NCBI GenBank assembly: GCA_019217005.1
Contig: JAHBNG010000018.1
Span: 62,001 to 126,000, forward strand
Direction: 5' to 3'
Origin: Chloroflexi bacterium TSY
GTDB taxonomy: Bacteria > Chloroflexota > Anaerolineae > Caldilineales > Caldilineaceae
DNA: 64,000 nt
Positions 49,579-62,576 of this stretch are shown piece by piece. The notes beneath the pieces were generated by a model. The model was not told the DNA's origin and ran no database searches. It worked only from the letters and a program-made list of their open reading frames with translations. Every line of letters begins with the position of its first letter. The stretch's first letter is position 1. The translations under genes and the position numbers were made by a program.

Positions 49579-51108
49579 TCAGTCACGGATGCGAAAGAAC
49601 CAAGCATCAATGTGCTGGCACATGGCAACAAGAGCGAAGCGGAAGAACCAGCGGTCGCGCCCGGCAGTGCGAGTCTGGAGCAAGTGAAAGTCGTACTTTT
49701 TGCGCTTGACAGAGCGTTCAGCACAGGAACGAGCCTTGGCGTGAAGTTGCCAGAGGTCACAGTCTCTAGGGATGCGAGTGTGCAAGCGATAGTTATGCTT
49801 GGGATAGGTGTAGACGACGCGACCATAGGGTGAGCCGGAGCAATCCTGAGCAAAGTGAGGACAGGTGGTGAGAGCGGGGGTCTTCTTGGCGGCGGCCAAG
49901 GGACAGCGCCACTTGATGCGCAAACGGTCAGGACAGAAGCCCCAGTGAGTCATGTGCCTGCGGGACAGAGGGGAGTGCTGCCGTTGAGGGAGATGGGGCT
50001 CTCATAGTGAGTGTGGCCCTGGTTGCGTTGGTTGAGTGGAATGACCAAAGCCATGTGCCAGCGCAGTGTGGCGAGACGATAATAGCCGATGACATCATGA
50101 GCCGCATCCAAAGTGGCAGTCTGGATGGGCAAGCCGAAGAGTTCGCACCCTCGATAGAGTGTGGCAAGACCAAGGACGCTGTCGTGGCGATTGCCATCAG
50201 CCATGGTGATGACCAGGGGGCAGTTGACAGCGATGCTGGAGGGAATAGGCAGTCAATTCATAGCAAGTGTGCCCATAGACCCAACAGTGGCGATAGCTAT
50301 CCCAGCCCCAAAGGGCATGGGGGTCGTTGTAGGCCCGATGGCAGCGGCAGCGTTGGTCTGATTTCTTCCCTCGATTGTCGCAGTCACACAGTTTCTTGCC
50401 AGAAGGATTGGCCCAAGTCGGTAGTTTGGCTCCATCTCCATGTGGCTGGAGATGGTCCAGGTCGATTAAGCCCAACTCGACCGAGTGGGCCACAAAGCAG
50501 CCATAGAAGAGCCGTTGCAGCACCTGCTCCCAGGCGGGCAAGGTCGCCAGAGTGCTTTGACCTGCCAGTAATTCAGCCACGGCTGTGGGCGCATAAGGAC
50601 GTCCCAAGATACGCTCGGTCAATCGATTGATAATCCCCGCATGAGGGCTCAGGTTATTCTTCTCCTGATGGGTTGCCGCTTGGTCTCGTTCATCTCGCCG
50701 TTGATAGGGACGACGCAAGTGGCTGCGGGCTTGCCGTTTGCGTTTCAGAAGCCGGTCTTGAAAGTCGTAAAAGGTACCAACTCCTGGCACATTACTTGGC
50801 TCGAATCCGCTGATGAGGGCGTAGAAGGGCTCGTCTCGCATCTGGCCCACCCACTCATCGAAACTTGTCTGGCCACACTCCATCATGGCCAGACACGAAC
50901 GCAACATTGAGACCGGATCCCGCGCAGGGCGACCACACTCTGGCACGTATAACGTCTTCAACAAACTATACGCTCCATCGAGATTCGTCTTTGATAGCTT
51001 GCGCCATACCGCATAATGGCGATGGTTGCTTCGCAGACCGCCATTCCGGCCTGCTCGATTGCGCACAAAACGCACATACTGCTTGTGACGGAAGATTTTC
51101 GCTAACAT
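49579..51108 (-). pseudogene. DDE-type transposase with two frameshifts
   Basis: Three frames in series make one transposase of about 500 residues. The N-terminal region (DPVSMLRSCLAMMECGQTSFDEWV) ends at a C run near 50215, where five C read CQLPP instead of CQLPLVITMADGNRH. The middle ends near 49951 (CPAG, then MTHWGFCPD). The C-terminal part has ARSCAERSVKRKKYDFH. It carries a CDCDNRGKK segment. The family could not be fixed between IS4, IS5 and IS1182-like groups. The element is roughly 49413-51203, with no clear terminal repeats. Confidence 0.6.
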
Positions 51109-51227
51109 CCCAACTCCCTTTCTGTTTTGTACCGTCGTATCCCTGATTCGACGCTTTCTACATAACACTACGCTTGAAACAGCTTAGGGTTGGGGGTGCT
51201 GGCGTTAAGGCTAAACCAAAAAAATAA

Positions 51228-51702
51228 TTATACGCGAACGAGAGAATGGAGAGGGGGAATAAGGACAAACCATTTTTCTAAACCAGGTAAACGTTGGAAG
51301 CGTTGTGCCAAACGGTCCATCTCTTTCTGAGTGAGTTTGACGCCGGTCTCATAAAGAGTGGAATTCAGGTGAACGAAGGGTTGTAGTTGGTTAAAGCGAA
51401 AAGAACGGGCAAAATTGAGAACGGTCTCAAGAGAATCGAGAAGAGAACCGTTCCAGTGTTTTTCAAGATGGCCCCAAACCCGTTCGATGGGGTTGTATTT
51501 ACTGTGATAAGGAGGGTAGCAGGCGAGCTGAATAGAGAGACGATAGTGCTCAACAAACTGAGTGAGACGATACATAAACTGAGTCCGACGGGTATGATTT
51601 TCGGGACCATTGTCCTGATTGATCACGAGGGTCTTGACGTGAGGAAAGTGTTCACGTACGCTTTCCCAAAAATCAATCAGGCAGTCGACAATACAGTCAC
51701 TA
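51228..51702 (-). pseudogene. ISAzo13-like transposase, C-terminal part
   Basis: The frame encodes SDCIVDCLIDFWESV, LVINQDNGPENHTRR (catalytic D and N/E context) and YPPYHSKYNPIERVWG, a segment typical of ISAzo13 transposases. It is separated from its N-terminal part by the IS630 element. Removing 51703-53027 and one TA joins YLTQSKVT to SDCIVDC. Confidence 0.75.
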
Positions 51703-53027
51703 GTACAGAAAGGCATAAATGATTACATAGATAATTGCAGGAGTTATGTAAACTGGAGGCATCGATAATATCCCAAAGAAGGAGAAAAAAGAGATGCCAG
51801 GTCCAGAAGCCGAAAAAATCGAACTAAGCCCAAAAGCGAAAGAAGGTCTAGAGCAGTTAGTCAAGGGGCACACAACGGGCCAACAGATGGTCAAGCGAGC
51901 GCAGATAATTTTGTACGCAGCTGCGGGTAAAGATTCTGGGACAATTAGCCTAGAAGTGGGCGTGTCTCGCAAAACGGTCTTCAACTGGAAAAAGAGATGG
52001 CTAGCTCTAGAAGCGATACCGCTGGAAGAACTCACAGCGCAAGAGAGGTTGGAAGACCTGCCACGTCCTGGGGCACCGTCCGTAATCACGGCAGACCAAA
52101 GATGCCAACTGGAAGCCTTGGCCTGTGAATCGCCAGAGAAGTGCGGGCGTCCCATCAGCGAATGGACAGGGCGAGAAATCGCCGACGAACTGGTCAAGCG
52201 AAATATAGTAGAAAGTATCTCACCCAGACATGCGGCGAGGCTTTTAAAAAAGATGCATCAATTCGGCCCCATATGAGTCGCTACTGGCAAAACACGCCCA
52301 AGGATGAACTCTTTGAGGTGAAGAGCCAAACCATCAATGACCTCTATGCCCGTGCTTCTGAACTGGCGAAGAAGGGTGAACTCGTTGTTTCCAACGATGA
52401 AAAGACAGGGGTTCAAGCCCTCGAAAGGAAATATCCCGATCGTCCAACTGTCCCTGGCAAAGACCGTCTCATTGAGCATGAGTATATCCGTCATGGCACC
52501 TTAGCCTTCATCCTGACATTCAATGTTGCCTTGGGTGGCATTCTCTGGGTCACTGCTGAACCCACCCGCACCGAGCACGATTATGTTGCACATATTCGCC
52601 AGATGGTTGAGGCACACCCTCACATCAAACGTTGGCATATCGTGGTTGATAATCTCAACATCCATTGCTCCGAATCTCTTGTTCGCTACGTGGCCGCTGA
52701 GTCGGACATCACCTGTGATCTTGGTGTAAAAGGCAAATCTGGCATCCTCGAATCCATGAAGACTCGTGCCGAATTCTTGTCCCATCAAGAACATCGCATT
52801 GTCTTCTACTATACGCCTAAACATGCTTCCTGGATGAATCAGATTGAAATCTGGATTAGCATTTTGGTCCGTAAACTATTGCGCAAAGGTTCTTTTCTTT
52901 CTCTTGATGACTTACGCAACAAAGTTTTCGCTTTCATTGACTACTACAACCAAACTATGGCTAAACCTTTCCAGTGGACCTACAAGGGCAAGGCTCTATC
53001 TGCGTAATCATTTATGCCTCTTTGTAC
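51703..53027 (+). mobile_element. IS630 family insertion sequence (1325 bp)
   Basis: Terminal repeats of about 26 bp start GTACAGAAAGGCATAAATGA at the left and match with few differences at the right (ATTTATGCCTCTTTGTAC). TA flanks both sides (51701-51702 and 53028-53029), as expected for IS630/Tc1. Inserted in an ISAzo13-type transposase gene. Confidence 0.88.
51794..53007 (+). CDS. IS630 family transposase, two frames joined by a likely -1 frameshift
   Basis: Frame 1 (51794-52276) holds an HTH region ([19 protein letters not shown]) and a winged helix ending RHAARLLKK. The second frame (up to 53007) holds the DDE catalytic core: [24 protein letters not shown] and [18 protein letters not shown]. 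The frames differ by -1, and the heptamer A AAA AAG at 52246-52252 (in LLKK) is a classical slippery sequence. It gives [17 protein letters not shown] in the fused product of about 400 residues. This looks like programmed frameshifting in an otherwise intact IS. Confidence 0.85.
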
Positions 53028-53773
53028 TAGTCACTTTCGACTGAGTCAAGTAAAGAAAGAGTTCCTTGGTTGAAGGGAGGTAAATGCCAAAAGGAGTGAC
53101 TTTCTCGGTCTTCTTATCTTGAAAGTCATGATCGAGCGCTTTGACAACCACTCGACTTATCCCTTCTCTCGAGAAACGGTCAAGTAAAATCGTCGCTTTG
53201 GCATCCCAAGAGAGGCGCAGAACCGTCTCGTCTGCATCCGCTTCTTGATTGATCTGATGAATTCTATCAAAGATCGCATCGGTCTCTGGGATCTTTTTCA
53301 CTGGTTGACTTTTTTTGACCCGGTTTGAGCCATAGCCTAACTCATTGAGCTTCAAGCGGATGGCCTCTTCGCCAGGCAATTCCTCATCTGTGTATCCTTT
53401 CTGCTCGATGAGCTGGGTACGCATTTCGGCGGCGGTTAGTCGAGTGTACAATTGGGGGGGTTCGAAAGGTGGGATCGGTCTGGCTGAATTGATCGGCGAT
53501 TTCAACCATATCGGCCAGTAAAGTGGGGATATGGTCTTCGGCTTTTTTGCGACCACGTCGGTGGCTTTGGTCGACATAACAGAAGCCGCCTTCTAGTTCT
53601 TCCAGGGCTTTGGCTATCGTCGCCCGATTCCAGCCCAACTCTCGTTCTGCTTTCGTCGGACTCCCTTCGCATATCGTTTTGACCGTTTGGGCCATGAAGT
53701 GCCTTCTTTCGTATCCACTTAACATGGCCTTCGTCTCTTTCAAGACTTCAACCATTTCTGGCGAGATTGTCAT
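53028..53773 (-). pseudogene. ISAzo13-like transposase, N-terminal part
   Basis: It starts at the ATG at 53773 with an N-terminal helical region (ICEGSPTKAERELGWNRATIAKAL). A frameshift at the G run near 53455 changes TFRTPP into the next frame, QLYTRLTAAEMRTQL. Coding then continues through DEELPGEEAIRLKLNELGY and VLRLSWDAKATILLDRFSREG to the IS630 insertion. Confidence 0.7.
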
Positions 53774-53813
53774 TTTTGCTCCTTTTGGAGAGCTAGTTTA
53801 ACACCTTCTCGCG

Positions 53814-53968
53814 GGGGTGGTTCAAAATTAGGTTTACACTTTTGATATATAGACAAAAATCTATATGAGACCGTTTTCTCTCTGAGAACCGGCGAAATCA
53901 GAGAATATAAACGTTCTTTCTGTTTCTAAAAGTGTAAACCTATCTATCCAGCTAAAATGAACCACCCC
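53814..53968 (+). mobile_element. MITE R1 copy E (155 bp)
   Basis: The duplication TTCTCGCG lies at 53806-53813 and 53969-53976. By eye it is identical to copies A and D. It is inserted near the right end of the ISAzo13-like element, upstream of its transposase start. Confidence 0.92.
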
Positions 53969-54004
53969 TTCTCGCGTATATTTTATTTTTTGGATTGGCC
54001 TAAC

Positions 54005-55606
54005 AACTCGTGTGCTAACGCTCTGGCTCTCTCTCTTTGACACCGTTAGCACTTTCCGAGAAAGTTCAACTACGTGAGAGGAGGTGTCCCAGAAGATAAT
54101 GGACTGATTAAAACTACCAGACGCCAATAGAGGCTCCCTGGGATGATAAGCCAAATCAGTAATGCCAGCTTCATGAATCAGAAGTAAAGGTTCCAAAGGT
54201 GTCCATGAATCGGTTTCCCACCGCCGCAAATTGCCCCTATCGTCCCCAGCTGCCAAGCTTAATCCGTCTGGGCTGAACGCAACGCTTAGAAACTCTGCAC
54301 CATCTTCTGATGATAGTCGATGTTTAGCTTGGACTTCCTCCACATCCCAAATGTGTATTTCGTCACCGCTAGCCGACGCCAGCAACTTGCTCGATGGACG
54401 GAAGGCTACCATGTTAACCTGCGATTCATGACCATCAAGTCTCTTGACAAACGTATCATGCATAGCCAGATCTCGTAGGATGATTTGACCATCTTGACCA
54501 CCAGACGCCAAATAATTGTTATGAAAAACAATTCTGTTGACTGTATCGGAATGGCTCTTTATTACATCTACTAACTCATTCGTGGCGGTATCCCAGATGA
54601 AAACTTCTCCCACGATACATGTTTCCGTCTTTGGAACTCTTCAACGAATGAGGCACAGCTGCTAGAGGCCAGTCGCGACCCATCCGCATTGTAAACTAAA
54701 TCGTTGACCTCACCAGTGTGCGTGTTAATTAATAGAGCAGCGTCTTGACGAATGGGAACATCATCAGATAGGTCAAGCGTCCATATGATTACCCTTCCGT
54801 TGCCAGTGCCAGACGCCAATATGTTGCCTTCTGGACTAAAGGCGAGAGTGCGAATCACATCCCCTCGGATTTTAAGTGAATCTCCAACAGGCTCCCTTTG
54901 CTTTATATCCCAAAACAGGATTTCCCCTTGCGAACATGTGCCATCGGTTAAACTCTCTTCACACCCAGATGATGCCAGGATCGAACGGGTTGGATCAGGA
55001 TGAAAGGCCAAATCTTCCGTAAATCCTTGGTGAACGAGCAAAGTTGGGCTAATAGATGCCCTCTTGTTTAGATCCCAAAGAACGATTTCACCCAGTATAC
55101 AGACTGTTACTATCTCTTTCGAAAAATCGGCGCAGCTACCCGTTGCCATCAGCTGATCATCAGGACTGATAGCAGCAGAGGAAACGTATGTAGAGTTCTG
55201 TCCTTGCAACAGTGTATAAGTGATCGGCTCCGTATCAAATTGCCAGACACCAACCCGACCATTTCCATCACCGAAACCTAACAAATCCCCCTGATGTGAC
55301 CAGGCGATGCTCGACACAATCGCAGGATTGAAAGAGGCCTCAGGTTTAGACTCAGTCAACAGTCTAATGGGCTGCATCCGTTGGGTAGTAGTTTCTTGAA
55401 TGTTCCAAGTCAAGATTGAACCGTCGACTTTGCCGGCTGCTGCCAGCAAACCCTCACGACTTACTGCCAAGTCCAATATAGATTGGTTTTGTCCTCTTAG
55501 GTATGTCAACAATTGTAGATCGTCTGTGAGCCGACCGAGAAGGCCCGCATTGATGGAATTTTCATTCGATGCAATCGTTTGTGAAAATACCTCACCAATA
55601 CCGAGA
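54005..55606 (-). pseudogene. nSTAND1-WD40 protein B, central WD40 part
   Basis: Successive WD40 blades run in two frames. Frame 1 runs to about 54640 (SSSCASFVEEF). The second frame continues from there (PKTETCIVGEVFIWDTATNEL). A single lost base explains the change, by comparison with the internal blade SCADFSKEIVTVCILGEIVLWD. The right end is cut by R3 (55612-55689), whose removal joins DKALLLS to LGIGEVFSQT in frame. The left end is cut by the ISAzo13-like element after KRESQSVST. Confidence 0.72.
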
Positions 55607-55611
55607 CTAAG

Positions 55612-55689
55612 AACCTATCCGAAAAGTGGTTGTGAGTCCAATCAGCCTCTCGAGTGGAGATGCATCATCACAGAACTTTTCGGATAAGC
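55612..55689. mobile_element. MITE R3 copy 1 (78 bp)
   Basis: The ends are AACCTATCCGAAAAGT and ACTTTTCGGATAAGC. The 6-bp duplication ACTAAG lies at 55606-55611 and 55690-55695. Its removal (84 bp with one duplicate) keeps the host reading frame. Confidence 0.85.
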
Positions 55690-57536
55690 ACTAAGCAACA
55701 GCGCCTTATCCACTTCCGTATCTCTTAGACGCAGTGCCTCCAACGCTAATCTCTTGGCAAGATTAGTTTTTGTATCTGCTTCAGCCGCAATCGCTCGCTC
55801 ACGTTCATTAGCTGCCAAGGCATAAGCTGCCTCACGAGCGTCTACAGCTGTATCACGGGCAGCTTCTGATTATCCCGCGCTCTTGCAGCTTCTGCTTCTG
55901 CTGTTCGTGCCCGATCTCGTTGATCAAGAGCTTGATTGGCAAACCAGCCTGCCGCAATGGCTAGCAGAGTGGTGACGACACCGATCCCAATGGCTATACG
56001 CGCCTGTCTCCTCATGCTTTGCGCTGCCCGTGCCTGATCTTCGGCGCGCATTCGTTGCTCCTCGGCCAGTTGTTGCGCTCTTTCTAACTCACGTTGTCGG
56101 GCCTCTTCTCGTTCCTGAGTGAGCAAATTATCCTGGCGTTGCTGTTCCTCCTGGCTTGCCTCGATGAATTCCATCACCAACGAACCCAACATCTGCCAGT
56201 TGCTTTCGAGAACATTTGAGAGCAGCGTGCCGGTGAGCAAATGCTCTTTATGACGACCGGCATCCTGCCACTCCTGGGCAAGCTGGATGAGCGGCTGCTC
56301 CAGACGCCACTTTCCGTTTGCATCCAGAATCGGTTGGATGAAGCGGTCGTGGACCAGTTCATACCAGGTGCCGCCCGCCCGCACTTCGGTGCGCAACATG
56401 AATTTTGTGCTGATAAAGTTCACCACCGAAGTAGGGAGTCGTCCTGTTTCTTGATCGCCTCGATAGACCATGCCCCGCGTGCCATCATCTGTTATCAGAT
56501 CGTGTTCAAACCAATCGCGTAAGTCGATCTCCGAAACATCCGTCTCGGCGACCGTTTCGGCAATGGTTTCTTCGTAGAATCTGGCCAAGGCTTGGTCAAC
56601 GTCTGCAAAATCCTGCAGATTTTCGGTTGTGATCTGCTCGCCGGGCTGAGATTGAAGGCTTTCCCACATCTGGAAGCAGACGGTCTGCAGCTGCACTGGC
56701 TCGATGTATTCTCCAGAATAGGTTGCACTCTCTTGTTCAGCCAGCCGAATTTGGCGTAGATTGTCGACGAGTCGTTCTGCCGCTCCTGGAGCAAAGGGTC
56801 GGCCAGCCTTGGCAGCAGGATTGCGCACAGCCTCCCGTGCTGCATCATAGTTCAATCGCTGCATGTAGTAGCGGTCGCGCAATCGGCCCGGTAGATGATG
56901 CAAGTAAGGATCAAGGGCCGCCACAAAATCTTCGCGCATGATCAGGACGAGCCAAAGCTGATTGTCCAGATCCAAAGCCGCACCCAATTGTTGGAACAAC
57001 CCTTCACGCTGATCCCAAGCGATGGGGTTGCTGGTCAAGATCTCTTCAAACTGGTCTATGATCAAGATGCGGGGTTTGATTGGCTCATCCACGGCATATT
57101 CATAGGCAGGATCATAACGAAAGCCTTCATTCGCGTCTATCAGGTTATCGAGAAAGTGGGGGAGAGAAATGCTTTCGACGTCAGCCGGGAGATTCGCATC
57201 CTGCTGCAAGCTCAGCATAAGATTCAAGACGAAAACGTTCTCTGCTTTCTGTCCAAGTTCGCTTTGCCCACCAATTCGACCCACCGGCAATACCTCAAAC
57301 CCCTGGACAGTAAGACTGGGGATGAGCCTTGTGTTGAGCAGCGAGCTCTTCCCCGTGCCCGATTGAGCATAGAAGAGGACAAGGCGTTTGGATATGATCA
57401 GGGCGGTCAGTTCTCTGGCCTCCCGCTCGCGACCAAAGAAGAGATGGGCTTCGTCAGTCCGAAAGGTGCGGGGACCGACATAGGGATTGTTGATTGGATG
57501 TAGAGGTTCTTGCTCTATCTTTGCCATTGCTGCCAC
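55690..57536 (-). pseudogene. nSTAND1-WD40 protein B, N-terminal NTPase part
   Basis: It starts at the ATG at 57536, overlapping the SIR2 gene end by 22 bp. NPYVGPRTFRTDEAHLFFGRE opens an nSTAND1 domain with Walker A AQSGTGKSSLL and Walker B ILIIDQFEEIL. A long helical region with YELVHDRFIQPIL follows, then a charged coiled coil and one transmembrane helix (IAIGIGVVTTLLAIAAGWF). Near 55862 the frame shifts (ARDNQ, then AARDTAVDAREAAYALAANERERA), after which coding reaches R3. Same architecture as protein A. It would be a membrane-tethered NTPase whose propeller senses a trigger. Confidence 0.8.
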
Positions 57537-58636
57537 GTCGTCCAGAGATTCTCAATAAAATCGTGGGATGTTTCCCATTCGACGGAGAAGTTTGAGGAGC
57601 CAAAGTATTGCTCCAAGTAGTCCATCACCTGTCGCGCCGAGACAATTTGCCGCTGCTTGCGCGGGTCCAGTTGAATCGCCAAGCTGAATTGACGCAGACC
57701 AAATGGCATCGTGCCGATAATGCCTCGAAACAGAACCCGAAAGTCCCAATCGCGTAGACGGTACCCTAGCAAAATCAGCGAGGATTGGGTCAGGGCTTGA
57801 CGAAGATAGAAGGGTAGAATTGGGTTGTCTTGTCCAACGTCCTGTGAAATTGACGCCAGAAAGTCCAGATAGTCATCCTCATTCAAGACAAGGGATTCAG
57901 GGTATTTCTCCAATCCGAAAATGTGGTAAACCAAGGGTTCTCGCGGAGTCGGCACAAAATCATACTCTGTCACATGTTCCTTCTCTAGATTGATCGGTGC
58001 TTTTGACCAGAAGCAGATTTGAGTACGGGGAGACCGTCCGTCTGCCTTGATCGCACGCTCCAGAAAATCAAAATAGCTGGTTGTAATATAGATTGGCAGG
58101 TGCAGCTTGGCAAGACGCTGGATCGGGTCCGTCCATCCAGAGACTGCGCGAGGATAGCCCAGTTCGATCACAATATCAGAGAAGCTAAGGGCGTTGATGT
58201 CGGCCTGCAGATCGGCAATGATCTCAGATCCATTCAATTGGGGGTCATCCTTTGCTAAATCGAGCAAGAACTCCTTTAAAAAGTGGAGATAGCGTGTTTT
58301 GGCATGGCGATTATCTTGGCTGTTGACAACCCGATCATAGAGGGCAACGCGCGGCATCCAATGCTGTTCAGCCAGTGGGAACTCAACGATCTTGGCCCAG
58401 GTATCGGCTAACTGTTCCTCGATGCTCCAATCAAACGGGAGCTCTTCTCCGCGACTGATGCCAAGAATCTGAGCGCCGTCAATATCAAAGATGGGATCGA
58501 TGAAGACAGCGTTGCTGATGATTGGAATCACTTCTCCTGCTGCAATACGACGACAAAGCTCCGGCCAGAAACCGGCCCGTTCAGCCTGCTGTGCCTGTTT
58601 GCGCTTGCGTTTGGCAAATTCTTCGGCGCGACTCAT
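57515..58636 (-). CDS. SIR2-like domain protein
   Basis: 373 residues, apparently intact. SIR2-like segments in order: an N-terminal VIPIISNAVF, LPIYITTSYFDFLERAI, PLVYHIFGLEKYPESLVLNEDDYLDFL, and LILLGYRLRDWDFRVLF near the C-terminus. These match the SIR2_2-type fold used as an NAD-consuming effector in several anti-phage systems. The gene lies between EAD1-FGE and nSTAND1-WD40 on one strand and overlaps the latter by 22 bp. That supports an effector-NTPase pairing. NAD hydrolysis is inferred from the family. It is the only intact member of the cassette. Confidence 0.78.
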   Translation of the reverse strand: MSRAEEFAKRKRKQAQQAERAGFWPELCRRIAAGEVIPIISNAVFIDPIFDIDGAQILGISRGEELPFDWSIEEQLADTWAKIVEFPLAEQHWMPRVALYDRVVNSQDNRHAKTRYLHFLKEFLLDLAKDDPQLNGSEIIADLQADINALSFSDIVIELGYPRAVSGWTDPIQRLAKLHLPIYITTSYFDFLERAIKADGRSPRTQICFWSKAPINLEKEHVTEYDFVPTPREPLVYHIFGLEKYPESLVLNEDDYLDFLASISQDVGQDNPILPFYLRQALTQSSLILLGYRLRDWDFRVLFRGIIGTMPFGLRQFSLAIQLDPRKQRQIVSARQVMDYLEQYFGSSNFSVEWETSHDFIENLWTTWQQWQR

Positions 58637-58690
58637 TGCATTTCCTACCTAAACTGGGCTCTGTTTGAAAGCAGTTGAATGGCGTCTATC

Positions 58691-61718
<3,028 letters not shown>

Positions 61719-62141
61719 ATGATGGAATCAAATCAACACACTCAAGATCAAGTAATCAAAAAGCGAGACGATGGAATTACACTGATTGCTACTGGTCATT
61801 TTGCATTAGGTGGTTTGTTTGTCCTGTTGACAGGACTCTTGGCAATCCCAACGATCGTGACTGGCATTGTCGGCCTCTTTGAGGCGCCAGAGGCTTTTAT
61901 CGCAACATCGATCCTGGGATTTATCGCAACGATTATGATGCTTCTCAGCTTGCTCTATTTGATCGTTGGTTATGGATTATGGATGATGCGAAACTGGGCA
62001 CGAGTTGCGGCAATTGCCTTGAGTATATTGGGGATTATCCTAAGTGTTGCAAGTGTTGTAATGATTCCAATCGGTGGAATCATTAGTGGATTCGTCCTCT
62101 GGCATTTGCTGAAAAAAGATATTGCATCACAGTTTGCATAG
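61719..62141 (+). CDS. Small four-helix membrane protein
   Basis: 140 residues. A hydrophilic N-terminal 20 residues precede four hydrophobic helices (about 28-55, 62-85, 95-112 and 115-132), with a WMMRNWARVAAIALSILGI segment often seen in DUF2127/DUF4064-like small membrane proteins. There is no catalytic motif. It stands alone between eno and the fasciclin gene. Function unknown. Confidence 0.6.
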   Translation: MMESNQHTQDQVIKKRDDGITLIATGHFALGGLFVLLTGLLAIPTIVTGIVGLFEAPEAFIATSILGFIATIMMLLSLLYLIVGYGLWMMRNWARVAAIALSILGIILSVASVVMIPIGGIISGFVLWHLLKKDIASQFA

Positions 62142-62576
62142 GGACTCTCTATCATAATCAAGGGAGTGTGTCTCAAAGTGTGTAAACGCAGCCGATTCTC
62201 TGACTGAGCGGTGTCCATTTACACATTTTGTGGTATACACTTAAATCAGAGTCTGCTGGTCAGGTTTGCGTTGATCACACCCCCTTTTCATTGGCGAATC
62301 GCTATTACAACTGCCTCCACATCTAACCTCAAACAAAAGTATATCCAAAGCAGCTTACTGTTAGCGAATTAAAAGTGATTATGGTAAACTTGTTGCCATA
62401 ATTTATCCTTGCTGGCAAACACTGTTGTACTTTGTTACAACAGCGCATTTTCACCAAAATGAAAATATTATATATGGCCGCGTTTGGTGTAGATAGAGAA
62501 CGATTGAACGAGCTTACCGAAGCAGAGCGTTCTCATCTATTGGCGCGTACATGATCAATAAAGGGGGAAATTACTC
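62142..62576. other. Intergenic region with one inverted repeat and a possible 31-codon ORF
   Basis: AAAGTGTGTAAA (about 62175) and TTTACACATTTT (about 62218) bound a 55-bp element reminiscent of IS-end fragments. At 62460 a 31-codon frame (MKILYMAAFGVDRERLNEL...) has weak resemblance to YCII-type N-termini but no ribosome-binding site; it is probably a remnant. Confidence 0.35.

Larger units (their letters stand above)
51204..54004 (-). mobile_element. ISAzo13-like element disrupted by IS630 and R1
   Basis: The probable imperfect terminal repeats are GTTAAGGCTAAACCAAAAAA at the left and the complement of a GTTAGGCCAATCCAAAAAA segment at the right. Both continue into TACGCGA. It lies within the WD40 part of STAND gene B. 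Boundaries are approximate and no target duplication is certain. Confidence 0.55.

Noticed and set aside
50007..50630. 207-residue plus-strand ORF opposite the transposase
   Set aside because: It is a shadow frame of the frameshifted minus-strand transposase, whose conserved segments explain the DNA.
10789..53968. R1 copies as CRISPR-like or regulatory repeats
   Set aside because: They are dispersed, flanked by unique 8-bp duplications and lack spacer spacing, so they are mobile elements.
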